20,895 nucleotides of DNA, taken from positions 1 through 20,895 of IMG/VR virus record IMGVR_UViG_3300025276_000261, one strand, 5' to 3'. The stretch is from a virus. The position numbers and the translations under genes were made by a program. A model generated the notes under the pieces. The model saw nothing but the letters and a program-made list of their open reading frames with translations. It was not told where the DNA came from and did not search any database. The first letter of the stretch is position 1. Each line of letters starts with the position of its first letter. Positions 1-6,232 of this stretch are shown piece after piece.

Positions 1-412
1 CAGGTACACCAAGTACAGCAGATGCCTTTTGGATTTGATTGAAGGTATCTTGTGTAAAGACAAACTCCACATCAACAGATGGCATTTGGATTTCAGTTTT
101 TGGTGTTGTTACAACAGATGGGTCACTGAAGAAGTAATTCAATGAACTACCACCACCCTCTTCATTCAATTTTACAGACTGTGCTGCGAAATCCAGTGTT
201 GGACTTTTGAATAATGAAAGTGCAGACAAGAATTCATTCAAGTCATAGATTGCAAATTCATCAGAAAAAGTATCTGGAATAGTTGCCTTAGCCACAATGT
301 TTCTCATTGCAGACATAGTGTTAATCGTGTTACCAGATTTCACTAGAAGGTTTTGGTTAATGGTTGAAAAGTTCTTTAGAACGTCCCGTGTTTCACTGCT
401 TAACTGCATCAT
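1..412 (-). CDS. 45: Sliding clamp gp45, N-terminal part (runs off window)
   Basis: This is the first 137 residues of the DNA polymerase processivity clamp of T4-like phages. In T4 the protein forms a trimeric ring on DNA, tethers the gp43 polymerase and activates late transcription through gp55 and gp33. My translation of the minus strand begins MMQLSSETRDVLKNFSTINQ and continues with LLVKSGN, AIYDLNEFLSALSL and a segment resembling T4 gp45 (LKNFATINSG, VAIYDLNGFLGILSL). The family is about 220-230 aa, so roughly 85 residues lie beyond position 1. The ATG overlaps the stop of the upstream DUF3310 gene in an ATGA arrangement, and a GGAG ribosome site sits about 8 nt before it, so the two genes are probably translationally coupled. 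A second ATG follows immediately and could also be the start. The consensus promoter at 737-765 should make this an early gene. Confidence 0.9.
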   Translation of the reverse strand, partial: MMQLSSETRDVLKNFSTINQNLLVKSGNTINTMSAMRNIVAKATIPDTFSDEFAIYDLNEFLSALSLFKSPTLDFAAQSVKLNEEGGGSSLNYFFSDPSVVTTPKTEIQMPSVDVEFVFTQDTFNQIQKASAVLGVP

Positions 413-714
413 AATTTATTCTCCGTTGTGTCGTGATTATGTAGTGCCATTATACCATAATGGATCACCTTTAGCAAGTCATTTCTGTTCTTGCCTTCTT
501 TCTTTCCGTATCGTTGTGCATACTTGAGTATGTTACCGATACAAAATCCTTCACCATGTCCAGAATCTATTATAAATTCTGTGGCTTGAAATTTGTTGTG
601 GGAGTAGTGGGAGTCGTAAGTTTTATCTATGTACTCTGCGATATCCAGAAGTATTTTATCTTCTGAATATTTGTATTCAGTAGTTTTAATTGGGTATATT
701 TTCAAATCATTCAT
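409..714 (-). CDS. DUF3310 family protein
   Basis: A 101-aa protein whose C-terminal half (ATEFIIDSGHGEGFCIGNIL followed by KYAQRYGKKEG and NDLLKVIHYG) fits the DUF3310 pattern of a GF-C-G-N segment, K-Y-x-R-x-G-K and an amphipathic end. The family is widespread in phages and its function is not established. An upstream in-frame ATG at 765 lies inside the promoter -35 region and cannot be on the transcript, so I take the ATG at 714. No clear Shine-Dalgarno precedes it; only AGG touches the ATG. The predicted transcription start near 730 leaves a very short leader of about 16 nt. The gene is first in a two-gene early unit with the sliding clamp gene, overlapping it by 4 nt. Confidence 0.7.
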   Translation of the reverse strand: MNDLKIYPIKTTEYKYSEDKILLDIAEYIDKTYDSHYSHNKFQATEFIIDSGHGEGFCIGNILKYAQRYGKKEGKNRNDLLKVIHYGIMALHNHDTTENKL

Positions 715-736
715 CCTATATTCAATTGGTACACAT

Positions 737-765
737 ATTATAACATAAAAGAACGCCCCTGTCAA
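737..765 (-). promoter_or_regulatory. Consensus sigma70 promoter for DUF3310-gp45
   Basis: On the minus strand a perfect TTGACA (760-765) is followed after exactly 17 nt by a perfect TATAAT (737-742), with a TGT extended -10 element just before it. The predicted start is near 730, about 16 nt before the DUF3310 ATG. The -35 box lies in the loop of the hsp20 terminator hairpin and the U-tract lies in the spacer, so terminator and promoter share the same bases. Confidence 0.85.
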
Positions 766-774
766 GAGGCGTTC
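747..774 (-). terminator. Intrinsic terminator after hsp20
   Basis: On the minus strand GAACGCC pairs with GGCGTTC (768-774 with 751-757, 7 bp, GC-rich core) and TTTT follows at once (750-747). It lies 15 nt after the hsp20 stop. The 10-nt loop carries the -35 box of the next promoter. Confidence 0.65.
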
Positions 775-788
775 ATCACTTTATTGCA

Positions 789-1226
789 TTATTTAATTTT
801 GATGGTGCGAGGCTTCTTGTCTTCTGGGACAATTCTTTCCATATGTATAGTTAACATACCATCTGCCATAGATGCATCTTTAACTAACATATCTTCGGAT
901 AGTGTGAATCCACGCCTGAAGTGTCGTGCTGAGATACCTTTGTGTAGATATTCTTTCTCAGAGACTTCTGATGTTTTGAGATCAATTGATTCGATTGATA
1001 ACTTATCTTCTACCATTCGAATTTCAATATCGTCCTTTTTAAAACCAGCCACAGCAAGTTCAATAATGTATTCGGTATCAGATACCTTAATAACATTGTA
1101 TGGTGGATACTTTGGTTGTGGTTCAAAAAGTGATGGTGCGGTTAAACTGTCGAACATTCTATCAAAACCGATAGAGTAAGTGTTGATTCTAGAAGGGTCT
1201 AGACCAGACATTATTTGCTTTTGCAT
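789..1226 (-). CDS. Small heat-shock protein Hsp20 / alpha-crystallin
   Basis: A 145-aa ATP-independent holdase chaperone of the IbpA type. Small heat-shock proteins of this kind are a recurrent feature of marine T4-like phages and may protect folding or assembly during lysis-cycle stress; that role is inference. The alpha-crystallin domain is seen from YPPYNVIK (about residue 41) through the VAGF-DDIEI strand region to DGMLTIHMERIVPE, which carries the conserved G-x-L-x-I. The protein ends RTIKIK, which holds the I-x-I motif that locks oligomers together. I chose the ATG at 1226 because AGGAG lies 8-9 nt upstream; the longer frame from 1286 would start inside the late promoter. A TATAAATA late promoter sits at 1287-1294 and an intrinsic terminator follows the gene, so it is probably a single late transcription unit. 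Confidence 0.9.
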   Translation of the reverse strand: MQKQIMSGLDPSRINTYSIGFDRMFDSLTAPSLFEPQPKYPPYNVIKVSDTEYIIELAVAGFKKDDIEIRMVEDKLSIESIDLKTSEVSEKEYLHKGISARHFRRGFTLSEDMLVKDASMADGMLTIHMERIVPEDKKPRTIKIK

Positions 1227-1286
1227 TTGATTTCTCCTATTAAGCAAGATTATTGTTACGATACCCGTAAAACGGCATATCAACAC

Positions 1287-1294
1287 TATTTATA
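1287..1294 (-). promoter_or_regulatory. T4-type late promoter for hsp20
   Basis: TATAAATA on the minus strand, the -10 motif read by the gp55 polymerase in T4, about 60 nt before the hsp20 ATG and directly after the hairpin that closes the DUF932 unit. No -35 is expected for this class. Confidence 0.65.
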
Positions 1295-1303
1295 AGAACT
1301 AGA

Positions 1304-1323
1304 AAGAGGTTTTTCAACCTCTT
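1304..1323 (-). terminator. Hairpin terminator after the DUF932 gene
   Basis: AAGAGGTT and AACCTCTT form a perfect 8-bp stem around a GAAA tetraloop, 13 nt after the DUF932 stop. The following minus-strand bases are T-rich but broken (TCTAGTTCT), so termination may be partial. The late promoter of hsp20 starts 9 nt further on. Confidence 0.5.
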
Positions 1324-1336
1324 CATAATTTATTTG

Positions 1337-2293
1337 TTATGCAGTCTCAGCATACTCAATTGCTTTATCTAAAGCAGTTAACTTAACCTTGCGGTTACGT
1401 CCATACCATGCAGACTGTAAACGTCCGTCATTAGAACGACCTTGTAGGTGGTCAGTCATGTTTGTGACTGAGTTGAATGCAGTCCACCAAGAACCTTGGG
1501 CGAACTCTGCGCCAGGCTGAACATCTAAGTTTTCAAAGGCAAGTTTTGCATTACGAGAAGTGAAAGGAACCTTACCATTCTCAACCTTAGCAGGAGCACC
1601 AAATACTTCATTAAAGTACTGAGTTACATTCTCTGCGGTGTATCGTTTTCCACCAAGAAATGCAGCCATTGACTTGTATTGTTGCATCTTCTCACGAGCA
1701 ATACCCATCTGATCTTTAACTTCAGAAGCATCAAACGCCTTGCGGTGGTTTACAGTTACCATCTTATCTGAATTTTGTGATAGAGAAAGAGTAAGAGTGT
1801 TATTACATACAACACGAATTGGTGTCATACGAATGTTAAGTGCCTTACCGAATTGATGTGGGTTTGTAAATAAGAAGTAGTTTTCAGTAACATCACCCTT
1901 AAACAATTCAAAAGACTCTTTAGTCTTGGCAAGTGCCCAAACCATTTGTCCATCTTTGAGTGAACCAGCAGTGTGCATTTCCATATCACCTGCCATTACA
2001 TACTCATGGAAGAATTCAAATGCTTCTGAGTTTTGTACTGGATTCCAACCTGTACCGACAACATCTAATACTGAGTTGTCTGAAGTGCGAACTAACGCCT
2101 GTTTGTTTTTAATTGGAACACCTTGTGCAGTGACAAGTGGTTGCTTTTCAACACTCCAATCAAGTCCTGCTACCTTTTGAAACTGGTCAGGAGTCAACTC
2201 CTGTTCTACTTTAGTTCCTAGTCCATGCCAAGGAAGTTCCCCAACATAGGCCATTTGAGCTTGTCCTGCAATCATTTCTATTTCGTGTGACAT
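1337..2293 (-). CDS. DUF932 phage/plasmid-like protein
   Basis: A 318-aa protein of the DUF932 / 'phage/plasmid-like protein' (TIGR03299-type) family. Recognisable signs are the N-terminal MSHEIE, the ELPWHGLGTKV segment, the DWSVEKQPL and ALVRTSDNSVLDVVGTGWNP segments (residues about 50-90), and the central IRMTPIRVVCNNTLTLSLSQ stretch with a conserved CNNTL. Members occur on phages, plasmids and integrative elements; no biochemical function is established. I take the ATG at 2293 because the longer frame begins at 2338, upstream of the predicted transcription start near 2323. The ribosome site is modest (GGGA 8-11 nt upstream). Two near-duplicate sigma70 promoters precede it, which suggests strong early expression. 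A hairpin follows the stop. Confidence 0.8.
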   Translation of the reverse strand: MSHEIEMIAGQAQMAYVGELPWHGLGTKVEQELTPDQFQKVAGLDWSVEKQPLVTAQGVPIKNKQALVRTSDNSVLDVVGTGWNPVQNSEAFEFFHEYVMAGDMEMHTAGSLKDGQMVWALAKTKESFELFKGDVTENYFLFTNPHQFGKALNIRMTPIRVVCNNTLTLSLSQNSDKMVTVNHRKAFDASEVKDQMGIAREKMQQYKSMAAFLGGKRYTAENVTQYFNEVFGAPAKVENGKVPFTSRNAKLAFENLDVQPGAEFAQGSWWTAFNSVTNMTDHLQGRSNDGRLQSAWYGRNRKVKLTALDKAIEYAETA

Positions 2294-2329
2294 AATATTT
2301 TCCCGTTTGTTTTTTACTTTAGTATAACC

Positions 2330-2358
2330 ATTATACATGTTTTGACAACAATTGTCAA
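2330..2358 (-). promoter_or_regulatory. Proximal sigma70 promoter of the DUF932 gene
   Basis: Minus-strand TTGACA (2353-2358), 17-nt spacer, TATAAT (2330-2335), then GGTTA. The predicted start is near 2323, about 30 nt before the ATG. The -35 box is one arm of an inverted repeat at 2342-2358, which could serve as an operator. Confidence 0.85.
2342..2358. promoter_or_regulatory. Inverted repeat over the -35 box, possible operator
   Basis: TTGACAA and TTGTCAA form a perfect 7-bp inverted repeat separated by 3 nt, covering the -35 hexamer and the upstream part of the spacer of the proximal DUF932 promoter. The distal copy of the promoter does not keep the repeat. A repressor site is an inference; the repeat may partly arise because TTGACA itself supplies one arm. 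Confidence 0.35.
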
Positions 2359-2468
2359 GATGTTTTCAAAACTAAATTAGACTTTTATATACTGTCCACT
2401 TCGTTCTTTTCATCTTATGTAACCATTATACCATTGTTTTTACAACAAGTCAAGATGTTTTCAAAACT
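2354..2468 (-). repeat. Direct repeat of a 20-nt promoter-upstream block
   Basis: The 20 bases AGTTTTGAAAACATCTTGAC (minus strand) occur exactly at 2354-2373 and 2449-2468, 95 nt apart. Each copy ends in a -35 box (2353-2358 and 2448-2453) and each promoter continues to TATAATGGTTA. This looks like a tandem duplication of a whole promoter with its A/T-rich upstream element, later diverged in the spacer. Confidence 0.8.
2425..2453 (-). promoter_or_regulatory. Distal sigma70 promoter of the DUF932 gene
   Basis: Minus-strand TTGACT (2448-2453; one mismatch to consensus), 17-nt spacer, perfect TATAAT (2425-2430), then GGTTA as in the proximal copy. It lies 23 nt after the end of the preceding 50-aa gene and would give a leader of about 125 nt for the DUF932 mRNA that reads through the proximal promoter. 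Confidence 0.75.
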
Positions 2469-2475
2469 TTTTTAG

Positions 2476-2628
2476 TTATTGAGCCCCCACATCAGCTGAA
2501 CGCACACGAACTAAATGTGTAATATCTGAAGGATCAGTACGCACCATTGGTTCGCATTGTTCAATCACTCCACCCTTATCAAGAAATTCTTGAATTAATT
2601 CTTCTGGTGTATTAACTTCTCTAGTCAT
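2476..2628 (-). CDS. 50-aa hypothetical mini-protein
   Basis: Translation gives MTREVNTPEELIQEFLDKGG and then VIEQCEPMVR and a short C-terminal tail ending VGAQ. The start of a helix followed by FLDKGG-V is a pattern I associate with small marine-phage proteins of the 'EFLxxGG' kind, none with a known role. Two ATGs 6 nt apart are possible; the second (2628) has AAGGAG at the better distance of 9 nt. The gene overlaps the end of the 40-aa gene by 8 nt, so it is probably coupled to it. The coding character, the ribosome site and the overlap support a real gene. Confidence 0.6.
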   Translation of the reverse strand: MTREVNTPEELIQEFLDKGGVIEQCEPMVRTDPSDITHLVRVRSADVGAQ

Positions 2629-2743
2629 CTTCATCTTCTCCTTGAGTTTCTAGCAAGTCTTTTAACTTGTATATAATTTCTTCGACAGTACTTAAATCTT
2701 TTTCGTTTTCTGTGTCTATTTCTACTTCTATTTTAATTTTCAT
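2621..2743 (-). CDS. 40-aa acidic hypothetical mini-protein
   Basis: Translation starts MKIKIEVEIDTENEKDLSTV and ends in an acidic tail (QGEDEDD). It begins 10 nt after the gp46 stop, and its own end overlaps the start of the 50-aa gene. It is highly charged with an alternating K/E strand at the N-terminus and a predicted helix (EEIIYKLKDLLE). I do not recognise a family. It is likely part of the gp55-gp47-gp46 transcript. Confidence 0.55.
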   Translation of the reverse strand: MKIKIEVEIDTENEKDLSTVEEIIYKLKDLLETQGEDEDD

Positions 2744-2753
2744 TGTTTAAACT

Positions 2754-4463
2754 TTATGTCACCAAATGTGAGAAATTCTTTTCTTTCTTGAACTGGACAA
2801 CACTTCTAAACTTATCAAACAGCATGTCCTGTTTATGTGATATAACAAACACGTTCTGGTCTGAGAACGTATCTAGGATTTTAAGGAAGTCATCTGTACC
2901 AGAACCATCCAAAGAAGAATCAAAGATTTCATCTAGGATTAGTAGGTTTGTGTTGGTAGAGTTCTTCATCTTGGCAATGGCACGCCATGTGAATAGTAGA
3001 GCCAAGTCAATACGCATCTTCTCACCTTCAGAGAATGATGCATAGGAAAACTCATCACGGAATCGTGACTTGATTGTTTCGTTGAAGTTCTCATCTAGGT
3101 TAAACTGTACATAGAAGTCCATCGAACTGAGATAGGTATTCACTAACTTGTTCATAATTGGCAAGTACTGTTTCACTATCTTAGTCTTGATACCACTATC
3201 CTGTAGTAGATTACGAGCAACATCTACATAGAACTTGTCTTCGTTTAACTTAGACTTCCGTTCTTCAATAAGGGAAATCTTACCCTTCAGTTCAGCCAAC
3301 TTGTTCTTATCATCATCAGACACAGAACCTTGTGTATAGGTTTCGATATCCTTCTCTAACTTAACATTGAACTTCTCCAACTCGCTGATAGAAGAACGTA
3401 TCTTTGCAATCTCTACATCATGTCTGCGAAGTGTAGTAAGATTGTCCTTAATTACATTCAGTCGTTCTTGTTCGTCATTCTCCATTCTATTAGCATCAGC
3501 AATCGCATTATCAAGTTCTTCAACTTTAGAGTTCCTTGCATTAATCTGCGTCTGTTTTGTTGCATCAGTGATATCCTGTTCGCATGTTGGACACTCTGCA
3601 TTACTCTGGAAAAAGTTAATTTGACGTTCATGTTCGCCTCGTTTATTAGACAATGCAGCTTCTGTTCTACTGAGTTTTCTAATCTTTTCTTCTAACCTAA
3701 TCTTCTGTTCACTATCAAACGATAACGCCTCTTTCGCATTATCCAAAGATACAATTTGTCCTTGTTTGGTTTGGATGGAAGAATCATTTGAGGAAACCTT
3801 AGATTTACTCTCTTCAATGATTGAAGATTTGTTCTCTATAACATCCTTAATGAATCTTTCTTGCAGTGATGCCTTCTCTCTTGTAAGTTCATATGTCTGT
3901 TCAGTGTTCCGAATATCCTCGTTAAGTTCTTTTGTTTGACTCTTCAATAGGAAGTTCATCAATGAGAAAATCTTAATGTCTAGGATATCCTCTACAACCT
4001 CACGGCGGGCCTTTGTTGTAAGTTGCATGAATGGTACAAAGGTAGAGGAACCTAGTATAACAACCTGTGTGAAAGAACGATAGTTCAATCCCATAATCTG
4101 TTGTTCTAGATACTTCTGATAGTCTCTGGCGTTTGCGTCTTGGTTAATCATTTTACCATTAACCCAAACCTCAAATATATTCGGCTTAATACCCCGAATA
4201 ACCTTAACCTCTTTACCACCTACATTGAATTCAACCTCAACAACAGCAGCACCATTATTCACAGTGTTGACAAGTTGTTTCTTGGATATATTTCTGAAGG
4301 GTTTATTAAAGAGTCCAAAACACAGAGCATCAAGAATGGTAGACTTTCCAGCACCATTCTCTCCAATAATCAAAGTGGACGAAGTTCTGTCCAGCTGTAT
4401 TTCAGTCATATTATTGCCAGTCGAAAGTAAATTCTTCCAGCGTACATATTTAAAAGTAATCAA
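2754..4463 (-). CDS. 46: Recombination nuclease ATPase subunit gp46 (Rad50-like)
   Basis: A 569-aa SMC/Rad50-type ATPase, close to T4 gp46 (560 aa), which with gp47 resects DNA ends for recombination-dependent replication. Visible motifs: Walker A GENGAGKS at 34-41, a zinc-hook CPTC at 291-294 in the middle of two coiled-coil arms (about 170-290 and 300-410), the ABC signature FSEGEK near 477-482, Walker B LLILDEIFD at 507-515 and the ISHKQD switch near 541-546. The start is TTG (4463-4461), overlapping the TGA stop of gp47 in a TTGA arrangement; the N-terminus aligns with the family without a better ATG, so translation probably depends on coupling to gp47. It is part of the early operon with gp55 and gp47. 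Confidence 0.95.
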   Translation of the reverse strand: MITFKYVRWKNLLSTGNNMTEIQLDRTSSTLIIGENGAGKSTILDALCFGLFNKPFRNISKKQLVNTVNNGAAVVEVEFNVGGKEVKVIRGIKPNIFEVWVNGKMINQDANARDYQKYLEQQIMGLNYRSFTQVVILGSSTFVPFMQLTTKARREVVEDILDIKIFSLMNFLLKSQTKELNEDIRNTEQTYELTREKASLQERFIKDVIENKSSIIEESKSKVSSNDSSIQTKQGQIVSLDNAKEALSFDSEQKIRLEEKIRKLSRTEAALSNKRGEHERQINFFQSNAECPTCEQDITDATKQTQINARNSKVEELDNAIADANRMENDEQERLNVIKDNLTTLRRHDVEIAKIRSSISELEKFNVKLEKDIETYTQGSVSDDDKNKLAELKGKISLIEERKSKLNEDKFYVDVARNLLQDSGIKTKIVKQYLPIMNKLVNTYLSSMDFYVQFNLDENFNETIKSRFRDEFSYASFSEGEKMRIDLALLFTWRAIAKMKNSTNTNLLILDEIFDSSLDGSGTDDFLKILDTFSDQNVFVISHKQDMLFDKFRSVVQFKKEKNFSHLVT

Positions 4464-5524
4464 AGTTCTAAGTCACTCGCTTCTAAGTATAACGATTTCA
4501 TCATTGAAGTCAATCTGACTTTATTCAAGTCCACATCCAACTCATCAATATATCGCTCCAACACTGTCATAGTGTCTTCTGCATTTTCAACAATAGCATC
4601 ATCTACATTAGATGCATCCAATTCAGAGAAGTCTTCAACAATCTTCACCTCATGGGCGCCTGCATCCGACAACACTCTATCGACAAATCTATCGAACTGA
4701 TAGATGTCTTTTTTATTAACAACTACTATTCTAACATACTTATCCCGTAATGTCAAGACATTGAAGTCAGAAAAATCTGTTATTGTATCATCGTAGTATA
4801 CTTTTTCGAAGATTGTGTAAGGGTTGATTATACGTTCTAAATCCCTAGTGGTAGTATCAAATACATGGAATCCTTTAGGGCAACCATAGTCGGCCCAAGT
4901 CATTTGGTAAGTATTACCTAAGTAAAATACTTGCCCATCATCAGACTTCTTGTGGAAGTGTCCACTGAATACTGTATCGAATTTCTTTAGGAATCCTTTA
5001 TCATACCCACCTTCTGCTTTGATACCAGAATGCATCTCGAAACCATTAATCTCTAAATGTCCAAGTGCAACTTGTGCTGGGGTATTTTTGATATGTTCCA
5101 TTGTTTCTGCATAATTCTCTGGACAAATCCAAGGAATAAAACATATGGGAGTTCCATCAAACTCTACTGTAGCAGCTGATGGATATGTGTGGATGTTGGT
5201 GAATTTACCATTAATCAACTCTTCTAGGGAGTTAACTTCATTGGTGTTCTTATAGAAGGTATCGTGATTACCAACCAACATGTGGAGGGTAATACCTAAG
5301 TCCTCATGTTTTTGTAGGAACCTTTCACGAAAGTCTTTGGCAATCTTATAGGAGACAAACTTACGTCTGTCCATAACATCACCACCATGAATAACTGTGT
5401 CTATGCCAGACTTTTCTAGGTATGGGAAATACGTTTCTTCCCAAAATTTGTAGAAGTAGTCATTAAAAAAGAGATTGTCATTTCTAGCTCCAAAATGGGT
5501 ATCAGTTATTAGTGCTATCTTCAT
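4460..5524 (-). CDS. 47: Recombination nuclease subunit gp47 (Mre11/SbcD-like)
   Basis: A 354-aa calcineurin-like metallophosphoesterase, T4 gp47 being 339 aa. It is the nuclease partner of gp46 in DNA end resection. All five metal-binding signatures are present: D8-T-H10, G48-D49-x-x-D52, G85-N86-H87-D88, G155-H156 in ALGHLEINGF and G188-H189-F-H191. The C-terminal part (about 230-354) is the gp46-binding and DNA-binding region by analogy to the family. The gene begins inside the last 23 nt of gp55 in another frame, with AAGGA as a plausible ribosome site, and its stop overlaps the TTG start of gp46. The close overlaps argue for fixed stoichiometry. Confidence 0.95.
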   Translation of the reverse strand: MKIALITDTHFGARNDNLFFNDYFYKFWEETYFPYLEKSGIDTVIHGGDVMDRRKFVSYKIAKDFRERFLQKHEDLGITLHMLVGNHDTFYKNTNEVNSLEELINGKFTNIHTYPSAATVEFDGTPICFIPWICPENYAETMEHIKNTPAQVALGHLEINGFEMHSGIKAEGGYDKGFLKKFDTVFSGHFHKKSDDGQVFYLGNTYQMTWADYGCPKGFHVFDTTTRDLERIINPYTIFEKVYYDDTITDFSDFNVLTLRDKYVRIVVVNKKDIYQFDRFVDRVLSDAGAHEVKIVEDFSELDASNVDDAIVENAEDTMTVLERYIDELDVDLNKVRLTSMMKSLYLEASDLEL

Positions 5525-6065
5525 TTATTTGTACATCCTTATCATCATAAAAATTCTCAAGACCTTTCGGTTCTTTCTTCACTTTCTTCTTTGGTTTATA
5601 TACCGCTTCATCGGGTAAGAAGTTCTTCTGTAGATACTCTACATATCCAGCAGCTGCTGAATCACCATCCATCATCACATCAATATTCATATTAGAAATG
5701 ATTTGGTGTTTTACATGTTGTTGCTTTTTCTCTTTTGCAATCCTTCTAAGAAATGCATAGTAAATAATTTGAGTAAAATATGCAAAAGGGTTTTTGGATT
5801 TCTCTGGATTGAAGTTACTACAGTATTGTAAACAGTTCTCTATTCCATCTGAAATCATTTCATCTCTATAGGTATAGTTGATGAAGTTTGGCCGATACGA
5901 TAGATGATTTGCAATCTTTAAAAAACACTCACCTATGTAGTTGGTAACTGGCGGTTGTGGGTCGCCTAGTTCTTCAGCGTCTTTGCATTTGTCTTTCCAC
6001 TCTGCCATTGCGGCAAGAAAGTCTGCATTGTTGACGTAGTGAACACCCTTTTTCTTTTTAGTCAT
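5502..6065 (-). CDS. 55: Late-transcription sigma factor gp55
   Basis: A 187-aa minimal sigma factor (T4 gp55 is 185 aa) that directs host RNA polymerase to TATAAATA promoters. The sigma-region-2-like core is visible around residues 60-118: YRDEMISDGIENCLQYCSNF then NPFAYFTQIIYYAFLRRIAK and EKKQQ. The C-terminal tail is basic (KPKKKVKKEPK) and then has GLENFYDD, which may be the clamp-binding motif that lets gp45 activate late transcription; this is inference from T4. I chose the ATG at 6065 because GTGGAG precedes it and because the longer frame from 6107 starts at or upstream of the predicted transcription start (near 6103). A consensus sigma70 promoter at 6110-6138 makes it the first gene of an early operon with gp47 and gp46. 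Confidence 0.92.
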   Translation of the reverse strand: MTKKKKGVHYVNNADFLAAMAEWKDKCKDAEELGDPQPPVTNYIGECFLKIANHLSYRPNFINYTYRDEMISDGIENCLQYCSNFNPEKSKNPFAYFTQIIYYAFLRRIAKEKKQQHVKHQIISNMNIDVMMDGDSAAAGYVEYLQKNFLPDEAVYKPKKKVKKEPKGLENFYDDKDVQINEDSTNN

Positions 6066-6109
6066 TATAACTCCACATTCCGTTGCTTGTATTTTGCAAC
6101 TATTCATAT

Positions 6110-6138
6110 ATTATACTTTAATTACACAGGTTTGTCAA
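6110..6138 (-). promoter_or_regulatory. Consensus sigma70 promoter of the gp55-gp47-gp46 operon
   Basis: Minus-strand TTGACA (6133-6138), 17-nt spacer, TATAAT (6110-6115). The predicted start near 6103 gives a leader of about 38 nt to the gp55 ATG. It is back to back with the plus-strand promoter at 6175-6203; the two -35 boxes are 36 nt apart across a very AT-rich stretch. Confidence 0.85.
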
Positions 6139-6174
6139 TAGATTAATTTATTTAACTTTATTTTGCAAAACCTA

Positions 6175-6203
6175 TTGACAGAGTTTAGAATCCTTGTTAT
6201 AAT
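6175..6203 (+). promoter_or_regulatory. Plus-strand sigma70 promoter, antisense to the Sm-like gene and uvsW
   Basis: TTGACA (6175-6180), 17 nt, TATAAT (6198-6203), with a TGT extended -10. No plus-strand gene follows. A start near 6210 would produce RNA complementary to the 3' end of the Sm-like gene and possibly beyond. The 16 bases 6190-6205 recur exactly at 19897-19912 in the only other plus-strand copy of this promoter, and the next 25 nt are also similar. Confidence 0.75.
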
Positions 6204-6232
6204 AGCTGTGTTAGAGAGAAAGTAGTTTAAAT

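Noticed and set aside
2370-2414. 13-codon frame (MKRTKWTVYKSLI) between the two DUF932 promoters, minus strand
   Set aside because: No ribosome site and too short; it lies in a leader made by promoter duplication.
4265-4275. TTGACA boxes within coding regions (for example in gp46, gp20, gp21)
   Set aside because: No TATAAT-like box at 16-18 nt; chance hits in coding sequence.
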